NCBI GenBank assembly: GCA_900539195.1
Contig: UQBC01000003.1
Location: forward strand, 61,716-125,715
DNA length: 64,000 nucleotides
Source: an uncultured Oscillospiraceae bacterium
Lineage (GTDB): Bacteria > Bacillota > Clostridia > Oscillospirales > Ruminococcaceae
Reading direction: 5' to 3'
The position numbers and the translations under genes were made by a program. The notes beneath the pieces are model-generated. The model was not told where the DNA came from. It was given only the letters and a program-made list of their open reading frames with translations, and did not search any database. Below are positions 62,216 through 64,000 of the stretch, piece by piece. The stretch's first letter is position 1. The number at the start of each line of letters is the position of its first letter.

Positions 62216-64000
62216 TCAGCCTACCATATTGCCTGCTATAAGCTGTGCAAACTCATAGCACACAATGTCAGGGTTTGCTACACTCTGCATCTTATCAATA
62301 AGCTTGGGTAAGTTTGCGGATATTTCTGTGCTGAATGCTTCAAGAGCGGCACTGTCAGAAATATCAACAGAATTTGAGCTGTTAATTTCGGGAAGAGCTT
62401 CCTCAGTATATCCTACTTCCTTGCTGTCAACCTTCAGCGTGAACATATCCGTGCCGTTTGAAGCAACTGCGATATCAAATGTTCCGTTATTGCCGTCCAT
62501 AGCAACGTTCAGCTTAACTTCATAGGTTTCGTTGTCATCGGTCGTAATCTTGAAGCTATATGTGCCGTTGCCGTTTGTTGCGTCAAATGAGAAATCGGCT
62601 GTGATAACAGTCTGACCGTCTGCTGTAACAGATGCGGTACCTGTGTAGTTGTTGCCGTTTACTGTGCCCTTTGCGCCTGCATAGATATTTGTGCTGCTCG
62701 TGATCGTAGCGTTTACGGAATATTCAAACTGTGCCTTATCCGAGAAAGTTACAAGAACAGCTTCAATAGCGTCTACTATAGAGATCTTTCTGCCGATAAT
62801 GTTGTTATCCTTAACATAAACGATCATTGTAGCCGCTACCTGACTGAGCTCTTCCTCTGTAGCGTCCTTTGTCGAATCGGTCATAAGAGTCTTGAGATAC
62901 TGGAACGAAGCATTATCGATACCAAGCTGTGAAAGGATATCCATAATCTTGCTTTCCTTTTCTACCGCATCAAGTACGTCTGTACAGAAAGCAATCACCT
63001 TTTCAACTGTAAAATCAATTGTGTACGATGTGCAATCTACGGTACTGTCCGACATTTTGAATGAATCGGACTTGTTTTCAACACTTGTAAAGTTGTTGAA
63101 ATAAGCTTCGGTAATAATGTCAACGATCGTGTTAAATGTTTCGTCATCTATATTCTTCAGTATCTCTTCATAATTTGTCGATGCCGAAGGAGCTTCCGCT
63201 ACATCTGAAACGGTAAGAATACCGCTGAAATCAGAGCTTCCGGATGAAATGTCCTTTAATGATGAGGAAAGCTCATTAAGATCCATTACTATGTACTTAT
63301 CCGTAAGTTCGGGTACTGTGTAATATACTTTTCCGTCTGCAAGCCAGAAATTAGCATTCATATAAGCACTGTCGCCTGCACTGAAAGTAAGCGATCCCGA
63401 TCCCTTTTCAGCTGCGCTGTTAACATTGCTTTTAGCTGTTATAACCGTAGGCGCAATATCGACATCAGAACCTATCAGATCCTTCGATACATTTATGGAA
63501 ATAGTCTGTTCAAGACCGGTCTTGACATTCTTGGTGCTGTTAAATAATTCATCGGCTTTCTTTTCGGCAGATGCAAAATAATTTCTTTCTAATGCTTCGT
63601 AACCGCTTGCATTGTTCTTGAACAGATTAAGGCAGGCAAAAACCACGCCGCCTGCAACAATTGCAATTGCAAGAATTATAAGAATTATCGGCAATACCTT
63701 GCTTTTTTTCTGAGGAGGTACAACTGCAAAGCTGCCTGCATCATATGCGGGCATACCCTGAGGTGTATACTGTCCCTGAGCCTGAGCGAACTGCGCCTGC
63801 TGTGCATACTGTCCGGGCTGAGGCTGATCGCCTTGAGCGTACTGGTTGTACTGAGGCTGTGCCTGCTGAGCATACTGCTGAGGCTGTCCCTGCTGAGCGT
63901 ACTGGTTGTACTGAGGCTGTGCCTGCTGAGCAAACTGCTGTGGCTGTCCCTGCTGAGCGTACTGGTTGTACTGAGGCTGTGCCTGCTGAGCAAACTGCTG
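62216..64000 (-). CDS. Gln-rich tandem-repeat membrane protein, N-terminus cut by window edge
   Basis: The frame is open to the right edge, so the start is outside; the ATG at 63754 is internal. The N-terminal part repeats a 20-residue unit (QQFAQQAQPQYNQYAQQGQP; 60-bp period) at least three times. A single membrane helix follows (VLPIILIILAIAIVAGGVVF). The remaining 470 residues are Ser/Thr/Asp-rich, with beta-strand character, and seem extracytoplasmic. I do not recognise the domain; the layout resembles Firmicutes proteins with a cytoplasmic Q/P/Y-rich N-terminus and an external lipoprotein-like domain. Confidence 0.8.
   Translation of the reverse strand, partial: QQFAQQAQPQYNQYAQQGQPQQFAQQAQPQYNQYAQQGQPQQYAQQAQPQYNQYAQGDQPQPGQYAQQAQFAQAQGQYTPQGMPAYDAGSFAVVPPQKKSKVLPIILIILAIAIVAGGVVFACLNLFKNNASGYEALERNYFASAEKKADELFNSTKNVKTGLEQTISINVSKDLIGSDVDIAPTVITAKSNVNSAAEKGSGSLTFSAGDSAYMNANFWLADGKVYYTVPELTDKYIVMDLNELSSSLKDISSGSSDFSGILTVSDVAEAPSASTNYEEILKNIDDETFNTIVDIITEAYFNNFTSVENKSDSFKMSDSTVDCTSYTIDFTVEKVIAFCTDVLDAVEKESKIMDILSQLGIDNASFQYLKTLMTDSTKDATEEELSQVAATMIVYVKDNNIIGRKISIVDAIEAVLVTFSDKAQFEYSVNATITSSTNIYAGAKGTVNGNNYTGTASVTADGQTVITADFSFDATNGNGTYSFKITTDDNETYEVKLNVAMDGNNGTFDIAVASNGTDMFTLKVDSKEVGYTEEALPEINSSNSVDISDSAALEAFSTEISANLPKLIDKMQSVANPDIVCYEFAQLIAGNMVG

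Noticed and set aside
63685..63993. A minus-strand frame rich in Ser, His and Leu repeats
   Set aside because: It is another frame of the Gln-rich tandem repeat; the Gln frame continues into the membrane helix and long domain, so that is the coding one.

Overview
The window looks like chromosome of an anaerobic, spore-forming member of the Clostridia, most likely the Oscillospiraceae/Ruminococcaceae (Ruminococcus or Eubacterium siraeum-like). This rests on the spoIVB-spo0A pair, the clostridial gene content (DUF1540, U32 peptidase, GH5/GH43 plant-wall hydrolases), strong GGAGG-type ribosome binding sites and many TTGACA-17-TATAAT promoters. The species assignment is inference. Most genes are on the minus strand.

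Layout. 1-7.8 kb: a minus-strand run of housekeeping genes (thymidylate kinase-like, DUF2156, DJ-1, 5-formyl-THF cyclo-ligase, mltG, U32 peptidase) ending in a CapA-type protein cut by the left edge. 7.8-8.3 kb: a non-coding hairpin mosaic flanked by two copies of one palindrome. 8.3-18.0 kb: a CDF metal transporter, then a nearly complete arginine cluster (argG; argH-GNAT-argC-argJ-argB-argD-argF). 18.2-21.6 kb: a small XRE regulator and a CadC-like sensor with a P1B-2 metal ATPase. 21.6-27.4 kb: MmcQ, dprA, an acyl-CoA synthetase, an XRE-cupin regulator, a ComEA-like protein, nth and tRNA-Lys. 27.7-32.0 kb: a SAM methyltransferase and a carB without carA beside it.

32.1-44.7 kb is a complete type I-E CRISPR-Cas locus: 57 repeats and 56 spacers, then on the minus strand cas3-cse1-cse2-cas7e-cas5e-cas6e-cas1-cas2. 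Cas2 is fused to a DEDDh exonuclease with all five catalytic residues. The array reads on the minus strand: degenerate repeats lie at the low-coordinate end and the cas2-side end is the leader end. The cas promoter lies directly downstream of spo0A and carries two tandem Spo0A-box-like sites exactly 10 bp apart; a larger phased set precedes spo0A itself. Sporulation-linked control of CRISPR immunity is therefore a testable idea, not a demonstrated one.

46-64 kb: spoIVB, a membrane protein, uridine phosphorylase-like and HAD genes, a DUF1540 protein, a GH43-AraC-GH5 plant-polysaccharide cluster, a second small hairpin array, a peptide deformylase homologue with an altered motif 1, a TPP-riboswitch-controlled thiE-thiD-ABC transporter operon, a phosphopantetheinyl transferase with an amidohydrolase, a PadR regulator, an EAL-domain membrane protein, and a Gln-rich tandem-repeat membrane protein cut by the right edge.
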